Shown: positions 8,433-17,757, numbered from the stretch's first letter. The stretch: 64,000 bases of DNA from JAFGMQ01 sp036733345 (GCA_036733345.1 DAINAR010000002.1:1-64000); one strand, 5' to 3'. Numbers and translations are program-made. Notes: a model not told the origin generated them from the sequence alone.

Positions 8433-8930
8433 ATGACAGTGCTCGAAAAATTCAAAAAATTTAATCAAAAAATTAGCGGCTGGCTCGCTTGGGTGGGGCT
8501 AGTCGGAATTCTCATAATGATGGTGCTCACATGTGTGGATGTGATCGGTGCCAAGATCTTTCAGGCCCCTGTTTTTGGAGCCCTTGACATCGTAATATTC
8601 GCCCAGCTGGTGGCCATCTCTTTCGGCGGCGCTGCACCCTACATTATTGGAAGACATGTTCAGGTGGAATTCTTTGTCGCCATACTTCCGAGGCGTGCCC
8701 AAGCCTTTGTGAACGCCTTCGTCCAGTTGCTGGGATTCATCTTTTTCGTCCTTGTAGTCTGGCGGCTTGTTGTGTACGGCTATTCCTTTCAAACAGGTGG
8801 GGAAGTGAGCGCAACCATTCGTATGCCGCTATATCCCTTTGCTTACGGCACAGCATTTGCGATTGTTCCCCTGTGTCTGCTCCTTTTATCCGATTTTTTT
8901 ATCTCAATGAAGAGGGGATTTAAAAAATGA
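8433..8930 (+). CDS. dctQ: TRAP transporter small membrane subunit
   Basis: About 165 residues with four predicted hydrophobic segments and the DctQ-type features FGALDIVIFAQLVAISFGGA and GRHVQVEFF. The frame is open upstream to a GTG at 8376, but that region looks like leader sequence. I chose the ATG at 8433; a GGGGAG box abuts it and is better spaced for the GTG at 8439, so the true start may be either. The stop overlaps the dctM start by four bases (ATGA), implying translational coupling. DctQ forms the scaffold for DctM in the inner membrane. Confidence 0.85.
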   Translation: MTVLEKFKKFNQKISGWLAWVGLVGILIMMVLTCVDVIGAKIFQAPVFGALDIVIFAQLVAISFGGAAPYIIGRHVQVEFFVAILPRRAQAFVNAFVQLLGFIFFVLVVWRLVVYGYSFQTGGEVSATIRMPLYPFAYGTAFAIVPLCLLLLSDFFISMKRGFKK

Positions 8931-10231
8931 GCCCAGTAACTACAGGTCTTATCGGTATCGGTCTACTCCTTTTTCTATTTCTACTAAAAATGCCGGTTGC
9001 TTTTGCCATGGCTTTAGTCGGGTTTGCAGGTTTCGCGTACCTGGCGGATCCCGGCCCGGCACTTAGCCTTCTTGCTCAGGACATCTTTGAGACGTTTTCG
9101 TCCTATCCCCTCTCGGTGATCCCCATGTTTATCCTCATGGGATCCTTCGCCTTTGCCTCGGGAATCAGCCATAGGCTCTTTTCTGCCACCTATACCTGGG
9201 TCGGGTCATTGCGCGGCGGTCTTACCGTCGCCACTGTACTTGCCTGTGCAGGTTTTGCCGCAATCTGCGGCTCTACGGCCGCAACGGCAGCAACCATGGG
9301 ACAAATAGCCCTTCCGGAAATGAGAAAATACGGGTACGACAACACACTTTCCACGGGAACCGTCGCAGCATCCGGTACACTTGGCATCCTCATCCCTCCT
9401 AGCACGATCCTCATCGTCTACGGGATCCTCACGGAGGAATCCATCGGAAAGCTGTTCGTGGCCGGCGTCATTCCGGGACTGCTCCTGAGCCTCTTCTTCG
9501 TCTTGACTGTTGCGATCCTATGTATTCGTAACCCCCAACTCGGGCCTCCCGGCAGCCCGACGACCTGGGCTCAAAAAATCAAGGCTTTCGGCGGCATCAT
9601 AGAAGCCACCATCCTCTTTATGCTGACAATCGGTGGACTGTTTCTCGGTTGGTTCAGCCCCACCCAAGCAGGAGCCATCGGCGCTGGCGGAGCGTTGGTC
9701 ATCGGCCTGATTCGACGGAAACTGACCTGGAAGATATTCCTGGATACCGGCAAAGATGGTCTCAGTACCGCCTGCATGGTCATGTTCATCATCACAGGGG
9801 CCACCATCTTCGGTCACTTCCTGGCCGTATCCACGATCCCCTTCATCCTTGCAGACTGGATCGCGGGCCTCCCTATCCCGCCCCTGGCCGTTATGGGGGT
9901 CATGATTTTTATCTATTTCATCGGCGGCTTCTTTATGGACTCTATGGCCCTGGTGGTTGTTACCGTACCCATATTCTTCCCCGTGGTCATAAGGCTGGGA
10001 TTCGATCCCATCTGGTTCGGCGTCGTCATTGTGCTGGTCGCCGAGATGGGTGTTATCACACCTCCGGTGGGTGTCAATGTGTTCGTCATCAAAGGGATTG
10101 CTCAAGACATACCCCTTGAAGTCATCTTCAAGGGGATTTTACCTTTTCTGGGTGCGTTGATCATCCTGACGATCCTGATCATGTTCTTCCCTCAGATAGC
10201 TACTTTCTTACCTTCCCTGATAAGATATTAG
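8927..10231 (+). CDS. dctM: TRAP transporter large permease subunit
   Basis: A 434-residue, very hydrophobic DctM protein with about 11-12 membrane segments. Family signatures visible are PVAFAMALVGFAG near the N-terminus, CGSTAATAATMG, ASGTLGILIPPS and GVITPPVGVNVFVIKG. It forms the transport channel with DctQ, using the ligand delivered by DctP. Length is normal (about 425-440). It is the last gene of the plus-strand catabolic series; a palindromic repeat follows it at 10281. Confidence 0.92.
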   Translation: MSPVTTGLIGIGLLLFLFLLKMPVAFAMALVGFAGFAYLADPGPALSLLAQDIFETFSSYPLSVIPMFILMGSFAFASGISHRLFSATYTWVGSLRGGLTVATVLACAGFAAICGSTAATAATMGQIALPEMRKYGYDNTLSTGTVAASGTLGILIPPSTILIVYGILTEESIGKLFVAGVIPGLLLSLFFVLTVAILCIRNPQLGPPGSPTTWAQKIKAFGGIIEATILFMLTIGGLFLGWFSPTQAGAIGAGGALVIGLIRRKLTWKIFLDTGKDGLSTACMVMFIITGATIFGHFLAVSTIPFILADWIAGLPIPPLAVMGVMIFIYFIGGFFMDSMALVVVTVPIFFPVVIRLGFDPIWFGVVIVLVAEMGVITPPVGVNVFVIKGIAQDIPLEVIFKGILPFLGALIILTILIMFFPQIATFLPSLIRY

Positions 10232-10280
10232 GGCGAGTAAAGGAATTTGAGAAGAAATCTATTAGCTATTTTTGATGGTT

Positions 10281-10396
10281 TCGTAAAAAGTCAAAATCAC
10301 GTCACTCCCGTGAAAGCAGGAGTTCATAATTGTCAAAATTACTGAATTCCTGCTTCCGCAGGAATGACAGATAAGGGCAAATACGCCCTTTTACGA
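10281..10396. repeat. Palindromic dispersed-repeat element (about 116 bp)
   Basis: Outer arms TCGTAAAA (10281-10288) and TTTTACGA (10389-10396) enclose a second imperfect inverted pair, GTCACTCCCGTGAAAGCAGG with CCTGCTTCCGCAGGAATGAC. The 'GTCATTCC...CGGGAATGAC' type is a common small dispersed repeat in Desulfobacterota genomes. It lies in the 376-base gap between dctM and ftsY, exactly where base composition shifts. The rest of that gap (10397-10607) shows nothing I can support except a short AGTGCC/GGCACT hairpin near 10590 that may help end ftsY transcription. Confidence 0.75.
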
Positions 10397-10607
10397 ATGC
10401 TTCATTTTTAGATTCCCAAAAAGCTCTCGCTGACCCTCTACAGTTGTTAAAAAATACTTAATAACAAGGAGATAGCTCAGCCAAAAAAGTTGTTGCCGCT
10501 ACAAAACCTTTAAACGGCGCCTTTATCATATTTCACGGATCATGGGAGGTATGGCCACAACCACTGTTTAAAAAATCTTGCCACAAGTGCCAAGGCACTA
10601 GTGCTTG

Positions 10608-11555
10608 TCAGTCAAAAATGGCCTTCACAAATTCAAAGGAGTCAAACGGCCTCAGATCATCGGCCTTCTCTCCAATACCTATAAACCTGATAGGTATTCC
10701 CAGTTGATGTGAAATACCCACTACAATTCCACCTTTTGCAGTGCCGTCAAGTTTGGTTAATATAATTCCTGTGACCCCAAGAGTATTGTTGAATATTTCG
10801 GCCTGGGAAATGCTGTTTTGCCCGGTTGTGGCATCAAGAACCAGCCATATTTCATGTGGTGCACCGGGAATCTTCTGCCCGATTACACGATGAATCTTTT
10901 GTAATTCCTGCATAAGATTTGCCTTAGTGTGAAGCCTTCCGGCCGTATCTATTATAACTACATCAGACTTTCTTGAAACTGCTGCAGTCAATGCATCAAA
11001 AACTACTGCCGAAGGATCAGAACCCGTAGTCTGCCTTATGACATCCGCTCCAACCCTTTCTCCCCATATAACGAGCTGTTCAACAGCCGCTGCCCTGAAT
11101 GTATCACCTGCCACCAGCATTACGCTTTTTCCGTCCATTTTATATCTGTTGGCAATTTTGCCAATGGAGGTGGTCTTACCAACCCCATTAACGCCAACAA
11201 CCATTATTACAAGAGGATTAGCATTCAATAGCGATGAATTCGCAGAAGAATCAATTTGAAGGAATGAAAGCATATTATCCCTTAATACCGCCTTAAGCCT
11301 GTCAGGATCTGTCAATTCTTTTCTGGCAACCTTCTCCTGAAGCAAGTCAATCAATTCCTGGGTCGTGGCAACACCAATATCCGAAGTGAAGAGAATCTCC
11401 TCGACCTGCTCAAGCAAATCACCCGAAATCTCTTTTTTACCCAGAAACAATTGATCAAGCCTCCCGGTAAGCCCTGATCTCGTCTTGGAAAGTCCCTGTT
11501 TGAGCCTTTGAAAAATACCATTATTTTTGTTTTCTTTACGGAAAATTTTAATCAT
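10608..11555 (-). CDS. ftsY: Signal recognition particle receptor FtsY
   Basis: A 315-residue SRP-type GTPase. The NG domain is complete: P-loop GVNGVGKTT (121-129), DTFRAAAVEQL (151-161), DTAGR (203-207) and TKLDGTAKGG near the C-terminus. Before it is only a short basic segment (1-40) instead of the long acidic A domain of enterobacterial FtsY, which is normal in many other bacteria. It docks SRP-bound ribosomes at the membrane. It lies downstream of smc on the same strand, a common pairing. The gap from smc (288 bases) contains a repeat element. Confidence 0.96.
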   Translation of the reverse strand: MIKIFRKENKNNGIFQRLKQGLSKTRSGLTGRLDQLFLGKKEISGDLLEQVEEILFTSDIGVATTQELIDLLQEKVARKELTDPDRLKAVLRDNMLSFLQIDSSANSSLLNANPLVIMVVGVNGVGKTTSIGKIANRYKMDGKSVMLVAGDTFRAAAVEQLVIWGERVGADVIRQTTGSDPSAVVFDALTAAVSRKSDVVIIDTAGRLHTKANLMQELQKIHRVIGQKIPGAPHEIWLVLDATTGQNSISQAEIFNNTLGVTGIILTKLDGTAKGGIVVGISHQLGIPIRFIGIGEKADDLRPFDSFEFVKAIFD

Positions 11556-11615
11556 ATAAATTACAATCCTTTAAGTTAAATTGCTTTATTACTCCGGCGA
11601 TTAAAAACATCAATC

Positions 11616-11728
11616 GTCATGCCGAATTTGATCCTGCATCTAATCGAATTCATTATGGATTACGGCCCCGAACAGGAATCCGGGACAGGCTGGAGTTTAC
11701 CCCGAACTTGATTCGGGACCGGAATGAC
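11616..11728. repeat. Degenerate inverted repeat element between smc and ftsY
   Basis: GTCATGCCGAATTTGAT at the left and GAACTTGATTCGGGACCGGAATGAC at the right form imperfect inverted ends, with an internal GGCCCCGAACAGGAATCCGGGAC block. It resembles the GTCATTCC-type dispersed repeat at 10281 but is more decayed. It fills most of the smc-ftsY gap. Confidence 0.6.
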
Positions 11729-11843
11729 AACATTAACACAAATTATTGCCGGAATAATAATATACACAACTATGGCTAAATTAAATAAAGGCAATAGTGT
11801 CCTTTTAATTGAAAAAAATCACAAGGCAATTTTATCGCCAACA

Positions 11844-14800
11844 CTAATGCCTGGTTAATTGACTGGATGTATCTTCAAGGGCCTGGTTTTTCATGCCGAA
11901 GATATCTACCGATACAACATTTGACACACCTGCCTTTTCCATTGTAAACCCATAAAGGCGATCAGCTATCTCCATGGTTCTTCGATTGTGTGTAACCATA
12001 ATTATTTGAGAAGTTTTTTGGATTTCCCTCAATAAGTTATTGAACCGATCAATATTGGCTTCATCAAGAGGTGCATCCACTTCATCAAGGAGACAAAAGG
12101 GGCTTGGTTTTATCATATAAATTGCAAAAAGAAACGCCATGGCCACCAGGGCCTTCTCACCACCGGAGAGTAACCCCATATGGCTCAGTTTTTTACCTGG
12201 AGGCTTTACTTCAACCAGAACACCGCTTTCAAGAGGTTTGGATTTATCAGTAAGGCTGAGTCCCGCAGTTCCCCCACCGAAGAGAATCGGAAAAATCTCC
12301 TTTAATTTGATATCCACATCATGGAAGGCCTTTTCAAACTTCTGGACAGATGTCCTGTTTATTTTAACAATTGCCGTTCTCAGGGATTGGATGGAATTAA
12401 TCAGGTCTTCTCTCTGGGTTCTGATGAATTCAAATCGCTCTTTCAGTGCCTCATGCTCTTTAATGGCTGTCAGATTTACCTCCCCCAGTGACTTTCTTTT
12501 TCTTTTCTGCTTTTCAACCTCAGCCTCAATTTCAATGCTTGAGAAATCATCATTAAGATACTGCTTATATATGTCAGACAAAACCAGGTTGAATTTTTCC
12601 CCCGTAACTCCTTCCAGGTTTTTAATCCTGTACATGATTTCAGAATGCTCCATCCTGACTGAGTTAATCTTTTCCCTGACTGACTCAATTCTGCCCCTTA
12701 CGCCTTCAGCATCATGTTCTTTTTTCTTTATATCATTGTGCAATTCCTGACGCTCTCTGTCAAAACTGTTTACTTCATTTTCGGCTTTTTTCATCTTAAC
12801 GTAAAGGACTGCCAGTTCATCTTTAATAACATCTTTTCTTTTCAGACATTCATCACATCTCCTTTTGGCTGATAAAATGTCTTCTTCAATTTTTTTAATA
12901 CGTCTCCTGGAATCCTCTGAAAAATTTTGCAATCTTTCGATATCACGAGAGATACCTCGTTCCTCTTCTTTCAAAATACCGTAATCAGCTTTTTTCTTTG
13001 CCAGTTTTTCCCTTAACTGATCAAATTCTTCTTCAAAATCCTTAAGCTCAACCTCTTTTCGCTGGACACATGCTTCTTCTTCCTCACGCTTTGCTTTGCA
13101 GATGTTAAGTTTTTCTTCTACTTTCTGGAGTTCATTTTTGTTTTTTATATGCTCCCTGACCTTTCTTTCAATATCTTCTGATATCCTTTTTCTCAGCTTT
13201 TCAAGCTGATCTAATTCCTGACTAAAACGGAAGACCATCCTGTCAAATTCATTTATATCTTCCTGATATGTCCATTTATCCTCTGTGAGCTCTTTGAGAG
13301 CACTCTTTTTCTCTTCGATATCCGTAATGATTTCATTGAGTTTATGGTTTAACATATCAACTTCTTTTTGACAGGATTCAGATTTCTGCTCAAGCTCGAG
13401 AATTTCCCTCTTCCTGGAAAGAAGCCCGCTGGTAGCTTTAGATAATCTGCCACCGGTAATCACACCACTTTGATCTATCATATCCCCGTCCTGAGTTACA
13501 AAACACGGACCATGGGTATTTCCACCATTCATATCTGCAAATGTTTTCCATTTAGATATCGCGTCCTCGAGATCATTGACAATAACTGTGTCACCTATCA
13601 GGGTATCCATAAGCGAATTGAATGATTCTGATACTGATACCTTGTCGCGTAATACAGGAAGATTCAATCCGCCAGTCAGCCGAAGGCTGATAAAAGGCGG
13701 ACGAGGGTTCGATCTGCCATAGGCAGACAAGTGGCCCCGCCCCTTGGGGCGTTCAATGCTTTTTAAGATACCCCGCTGCTCTGCGGCGGGGTAGTTTATT
13801 ATCCCCGGTTTTCCGTTTCCGTTTCCATTGCTATTATTTAGAGAGATAAAACTGCCTCTGCCCTTTGATTTGGTTTTAAGGTAATCAACAGCTTCTCTGC
13901 CGTCCTGCTGAGATTCAACAATGATATATTGCAGTTTATCGCCCAGAACAGCTTCAACAGCATGTTCATAATCATGCTCTACACTTATGACATCTGCCAC
14001 GATACCTAAGATGCGTCCCTTCTGGCATGAATCGAGGTCTTTAGCCTTCATAATTGCTCTGACACCGGTTTTATAACCCTCAAAATTCTCTACTAATGCC
14101 TGAAGACTGGTAAAACGAGAGCGGCAGGTGTTTAGATTTGTCTCGGCCGATTTAAGTTTCATTTCAATACTTGATTTTTCCTGCTCAAGCTCTTCGCATT
14201 CCAAATTCTGGTTTTCAATTAATGCTTCAATTTCTTTCAGCCTTTCTGCAGTTTCTTCTCTGGCCAGCCCTTTCCTTTCTGAGGCATTGACAACCTTTTC
14301 AATTCTGACTTCAACTTCTTTAACCTCTTTTTCGAGCCGGGAATTGGCGTCTGTGATTCCGTTCAAGATTTTGCTTAAATAACCGGATTCATGATGCAGT
14401 CCAACCTCTTGATTTTTCCCTGAGCTCAGATCCGCTCTGACCTTTTCATATTCCTCCTTGATTTTTTTCAGAGACTCACGCCGCTTTGACACTCTTTTAT
14501 CTTCAACTGCGATTTCCCCTTCAAGCTCGTTTGCCTTCTCTTTCTTATTTTCAAAATCTTGCTGCAAATTCGCGCTTTCTTCACTCAAACTGCCAAGACG
14601 TTCTTCGACCTCAATTTTTTCAGTCATCAGTTTCGCAGCAAGTTCTTCCTGCATTTTCATTTCACTGGCCAATGATTCCAGCCCGGACTCCTTCCTGTGC
14701 ACCCTTTCTGCCAAACCCAAATAAGTGTTTCTGAGTTCGGAAAGGTCGTTGTCCTTTTCCTCTAACTCCAGGTTCATTTCCTCTATCTTTGCATGGATTA

Positions 14801-15599
14801 TTGAGAGTTCTGCGGAGATTGATACTTCCTCTTTCTTCATTTCTTCTTCCGATCTTTTTTTCTCCCCCGAATCCCCGATGAGTTGATTATATGTATTGCT
14901 ATAAAGCTTTAGTTCAAGGTTCTGGATCCTTTCACTGATATTTTTATAGGTCTTGGCTTTTGATGCCTGGCGTTTAAGAGATCTTATCTGCTTCTGAACT
15001 TCTCCCATAACATCTTCAACACGCTGGAGATTAATTTCAGTGAGTTCAATCTTCTTTTCAGATTCTTCCACCTTTTTTCTATATTTTGTAATACCGGCAG
15101 CTTCTTCAAGCATAACCCTTGTATCCTCGGGTTTCTGTTCAAGGATGCTCCCTATCTTTCCCTGGCCAATAATTGAATAAGCCTTGTTTCCCAGGCCGGT
15201 ATCCATAAAAATATCCTGAATATCTTTAAGTCTGCAGGGTATATTATTTATTCTGTACTCGCTTTCACCAGACCGGTACAAACGTCTTGTCACTGATACC
15301 TCTTTATCCTGTGAAAATGCAGGTGAAAAGCTGCCGTCACCATTTTCCAGGACTAAAGAAACCTCAGCCATCCCCATGGGCTTATGATCATTGGATCCAT
15401 TGAAAATCATGTCTTCCATGGCTTTGCCCCTCAGCTGTTTGGGACTCTGTTCACCCATACACCATCTAATCGCATCAACGACATTGCTTTTTCCACAGCC
15501 ATTTGGCCCTACGACCCCGCTTATTCCGAGCGGGAATCTGATTTCGAGCCTGTCCATAAAAGACTTAAACCCGAGCATGGAAAGCTTTTTAATTTTCAT
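11844..15599 (-). CDS. smc: Chromosome condensation protein SMC, with unusual hinge insertion
   Basis: A 1251-residue SMC ATPase. The N-terminal Walker A is GPNGCGKSN (31-39); long coiled coils follow; a hinge lies near residues 520-690; the C-terminal head has signature LSGGEKALVA (from 1144) and Walker B LLDEVDAPLD (about 1170). SMC dimers load on DNA with ScpA/ScpB to organise and segregate chromosomes. The protein is about 60-80 residues longer than usual. Part of the excess is a stretch at about residues 603-644 encoded by hairpin-rich repeat DNA (13669-13793), in frame within the hinge and following an Asn/Gly-rich run (NSNGNGNGK). The rest of the protein is intact, so it is presumably functional. 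Confidence 0.96.
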   Translation of the reverse strand: MKIKKLSMLGFKSFMDRLEIRFPLGISGVVGPNGCGKSNVVDAIRWCMGEQSPKQLRGKAMEDMIFNGSNDHKPMGMAEVSLVLENGDGSFSPAFSQDKEVSVTRRLYRSGESEYRINNIPCRLKDIQDIFMDTGLGNKAYSIIGQGKIGSILEQKPEDTRVMLEEAAGITKYRKKVEESEKKIELTEINLQRVEDVMGEVQKQIRSLKRQASKAKTYKNISERIQNLELKLYSNTYNQLIGDSGEKKRSEEEMKKEEVSISAELSIIHAKIEEMNLELEEKDNDLSELRNTYLGLAERVHRKESGLESLASEMKMQEELAAKLMTEKIEVEERLGSLSEESANLQQDFENKKEKANELEGEIAVEDKRVSKRRESLKKIKEEYEKVRADLSSGKNQEVGLHHESGYLSKILNGITDANSRLEKEVKEVEVRIEKVVNASERKGLAREETAERLKEIEALIENQNLECEELEQEKSSIEMKLKSAETNLNTCRSRFTSLQALVENFEGYKTGVRAIMKAKDLDSCQKGRILGIVADVISVEHDYEHAVEAVLGDKLQYIIVESQQDGREAVDYLKTKSKGRGSFISLNNSNGNGNGKPGIINYPAAEQRGILKSIERPKGRGHLSAYGRSNPRPPFISLRLTGGLNLPVLRDKVSVSESFNSLMDTLIGDTVIVNDLEDAISKWKTFADMNGGNTHGPCFVTQDGDMIDQSGVITGGRLSKATSGLLSRKREILELEQKSESCQKEVDMLNHKLNEIITDIEEKKSALKELTEDKWTYQEDINEFDRMVFRFSQELDQLEKLRKRISEDIERKVREHIKNKNELQKVEEKLNICKAKREEEEACVQRKEVELKDFEEEFDQLREKLAKKKADYGILKEEERGISRDIERLQNFSEDSRRRIKKIEEDILSAKRRCDECLKRKDVIKDELAVLYVKMKKAENEVNSFDRERQELHNDIKKKEHDAEGVRGRIESVREKINSVRMEHSEIMYRIKNLEGVTGEKFNLVLSDIYKQYLNDDFSSIEIEAEVEKQKRKRKSLGEVNLTAIKEHEALKERFEFIRTQREDLINSIQSLRTAIVKINRTSVQKFEKAFHDVDIKLKEIFPILFGGGTAGLSLTDKSKPLESGVLVEVKPPGKKLSHMGLLSGGEKALVAMAFLFAIYMIKPSPFCLLDEVDAPLDEANIDRFNNLLREIQKTSQIIMVTHNRRTMEIADRLYGFTMEKAGVSNVVSVDIFGMKNQALEDTSSQLTRH
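13669..13793. repeat. Hairpin-rich mini-element embedded in frame in the smc hinge
   Basis: Four hairpins occur in 125 bases: CCGCC/GGCGG enclosing perfect TCAGCC-GAA-GGCTGA; TCTGCC-ATA-GGCAGA; GCCCC/GGGGC; and TACCCCGCTGC-TCT-GCGGCGGGGTA with one wobble pair. The local G+C is far above the flanking smc sequence. The encoded residues read like noise (Pro, Arg and Gly rich), while conserved hinge sequence resumes on both sides. The palindromes are seen; that they derive from an inserted dispersed repeat is inferred. Confidence 0.75.
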
Positions 15600-15954
15600 G
15601 GCAACCTCTGATATCTAACTATGATCATTGATAAAACCTTAAATTCAATACAGGAAAATATAAAAAAAGCCTTATTAAAGAATTATTATCAAATTTTTCG
15701 GCTATTGTAAAGTGAAAATACCATATGATGTATAAGAAAAGATCAAAAACTCCAATATATGGTACTATCTTTATGCTTAATTCACACAATTCCAATCCAT
15801 CTTGAAAAACGAATCCATCCATTATTCATTTTCAAAAATGATTAATATTGACAATTAAAAGCAAACACCTTTATTATCAATTCTATTGATAATTCTGACT
15901 CACTCATATCCAAATTCGTGTATTAAATCCCACTGGAAGGAGAAATAGATAGGT
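15600..15954. other. 355-base A+T-rich divergent gap between smc and the LysM gene
   Basis: No credible gene is present; the open frame at 15625-15822 lacks a ribosome-binding site or recognisable content. The only support is for the plus-strand promoter at 15848. A minus-strand promoter for smc must also lie here, but I see only weak candidates. Confidence 0.6.
15848..15877 (+). promoter_or_regulatory. Promoter for the LysM-protein gene
   Basis: TTGACA (15848-15853) and TATTAT (15872-15877) with an 18-base spacer, about 75 bases ahead of the coding start. Confidence 0.5.
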
Positions 15955-17721
15955 TTGAAAAGCCATTCATCAGTGTCAAAAAGGATTTATTCGATTAGCT
16001 GTGCCATTTTCATCATACTCACTTTCAGCTGGTCTTCACTGGCACAGGAAAACGAGCAAACTTACTCCATAGACCTCGTAAAAACCCCGGAAACAGAAAA
16101 GCAAATACATCTTTTTGATAATAAAAAGATTCTATCGGAAGTATATACTGTCCAAAAAGGGGAATGGATTGTCAAGGTACTTAGGAAAAAAGGCTTATTG
16201 GAACAATACAAGATACACGAATTACTGGCGATGTTTAAAAAACTGAACAAATCAATGGAAAATCTGGACATGATTTATCCCGGCGAAAAGATCATAATTC
16301 CTATCAAAATTGTTCCGATCGGCATTAAATCTGAGAATAAATCTGTATCATTAAAAGAAGAGAATCTGAATCCTTCCAAACTCAAAGGCATTAATTTTGA
16401 TAACTATACTGTAAAACCTGGAGACGAACTCATCAAGATTATAAATGGCCGTTATAAAATGCCGCAAAAACACATTTATAATGAATATCTTAACCTGGTA
16501 AAGCAATTGAACCCATCAATAAAGAATCCTGATAAAATTTATGTGGGACAGAAGATAAGATTGCCTGTTTACAGTCCTGAAATAGTAAGAAAGCCTGTCA
16601 TTCCTTCTGGCTTGTCTGAAAAAGCTGTCTCACAAAAACCTAAGCAGGAACCAAACCCTTTAGCAAATGATCTTGCAATGATATTTCTGGAGATTGGAGA
16701 GGAGTGGATCCAAACCGGGAAACATTTTATCCCTTTAAAATCAGGAGGACAAATAGATCTGAATGCCGTTTCTTTCCCTATTATCAATCTCAAAAGCGGC
16801 CGAAGGGTTATTGTTGATCTGTACGACAAGCTTCCTGAAAAAATGGCGGGGCTTATTGAATCTAACTGGGAAAATTACCGGATTGTTCATCTCCATAAAG
16901 AAGACAACCTGAGATCTGCATTAAACAAAATTCTGACAGAATGTAATTACCCAAAGCTATATAAAAAGGATGAGTCCTATGAATCTGAAGGCCCCATACA
17001 TATAAAAATAATGGGCGATTACATTATCGTGCGAAAAAAAGACGGGACAGAAGATAAGGCGGATATTATTGCTATTAACCTGATAAATTCTGAGGCATTG
17101 TATACTCCTGAGACAATAAAAAATTATCTCAAGGGGTTGAATATCAGTATTATCGAATATCCACCTCAAAAAGTTACTAGAACTGCAGATGCTATTAAGG
17201 CAGAGACAATAGAAGGAGGACGAAATCCTGAAGCTTTATTAAAAAATGTTCTGAAGCTCATAGGCCAGCCTTTTTCAACTCAGGTAGAAATCCCGGTTTC
17301 TCAGGGCAGCCGGATGGACTTCAAACTTATTATTAATGCTGATTTCCTTCTGAAGAATAGAAAAAATGACACCATAATTGATATAACCGGTCTTGCACCG
17401 GAAGTAATTCAGTTCCTTAAAGAAAGCCAGTTTTTAGTCCTTTCTCTGGCAGATAAAAAAAATCCGCTTTTCTTTGTCGAAGAAACTTTTAAGTTTCTTG
17501 ACATACAGTTTCATGGTGGCCCTCATAACTTCATGGCTGCGACAGGAGGCAAATCAGGGAATATACAGCTGACTTTACCAGGAATTGTTTTTTCAGACTC
17601 ACAGGGGAAAACCATTTTTGCAACCTCATTGCATCTTCCGGTTGAAATTACATCCTTTCTATCGCAAAGAGGCTTCAGCATCCTTGACTTATCTTCTTTT
17701 TCTTCTAAAGATTCTAAATAA
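15955..17721 (+). CDS. Exported LysM-domain protein
   Basis: A 588-residue protein with an N-terminal signal sequence (basic start, hydrophobic core IYSISCAIFIILTFSW, cleavage near SSLAQ). Two LysM-type segments follow: one near residues 62-120 (VYTVQKGEWI ... IYPGEKIIIP) and one near 145-205 (NYTVKPGDEL ... IYVGQKIRLP). LysM modules bind peptidoglycan or other N-acetylglucosamine polymers, so it probably acts in the periplasm at the cell wall. The remaining 380 residues belong to no family I recognise. The start is a TTG with a GGAG site 12 bases upstream; no better ATG exists. It probably shares a transcript with the oxidase gene 36 bases downstream. Confidence 0.75.
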   Translation: MKSHSSVSKRIYSISCAIFIILTFSWSSLAQENEQTYSIDLVKTPETEKQIHLFDNKKILSEVYTVQKGEWIVKVLRKKGLLEQYKIHELLAMFKKLNKSMENLDMIYPGEKIIIPIKIVPIGIKSENKSVSLKEENLNPSKLKGINFDNYTVKPGDELIKIINGRYKMPQKHIYNEYLNLVKQLNPSIKNPDKIYVGQKIRLPVYSPEIVRKPVIPSGLSEKAVSQKPKQEPNPLANDLAMIFLEIGEEWIQTGKHFIPLKSGGQIDLNAVSFPIINLKSGRRVIVDLYDKLPEKMAGLIESNWENYRIVHLHKEDNLRSALNKILTECNYPKLYKKDESYESEGPIHIKIMGDYIIVRKKDGTEDKADIIAINLINSEALYTPETIKNYLKGLNISIIEYPPQKVTRTADAIKAETIEGGRNPEALLKNVLKLIGQPFSTQVEIPVSQGSRMDFKLIINADFLLKNRKNDTIIDITGLAPEVIQFLKESQFLVLSLADKKNPLFFVEETFKFLDIQFHGGPHNFMAATGGKSGNIQLTLPGIVFSDSQGKTIFATSLHLPVEITSFLSQRGFSILDLSSFSSKDSK

Positions 17722-17757
17722 AACCTTCCTGACAAATAGGCATTTAAAAGGAGCCTC

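Noticed and set aside
9518..10105. Minus-strand open frame of 195 codons within dctM
   Set aside because: The His/Asp/Gln-rich product is the antisense reading of membrane-protein codons; dctM on the plus strand is unambiguous.
12139..12750. Plus-strand open frame of 203 codons within smc
   Set aside because: Ser/Leu/Phe-rich antisense reading of coiled-coil codons, a common artefact.
15625..15822. Minus-strand open frame of 65 codons upstream of smc
   Set aside because: A+T-rich, no ribosome-binding site and no recognisable content; treated as intergenic.
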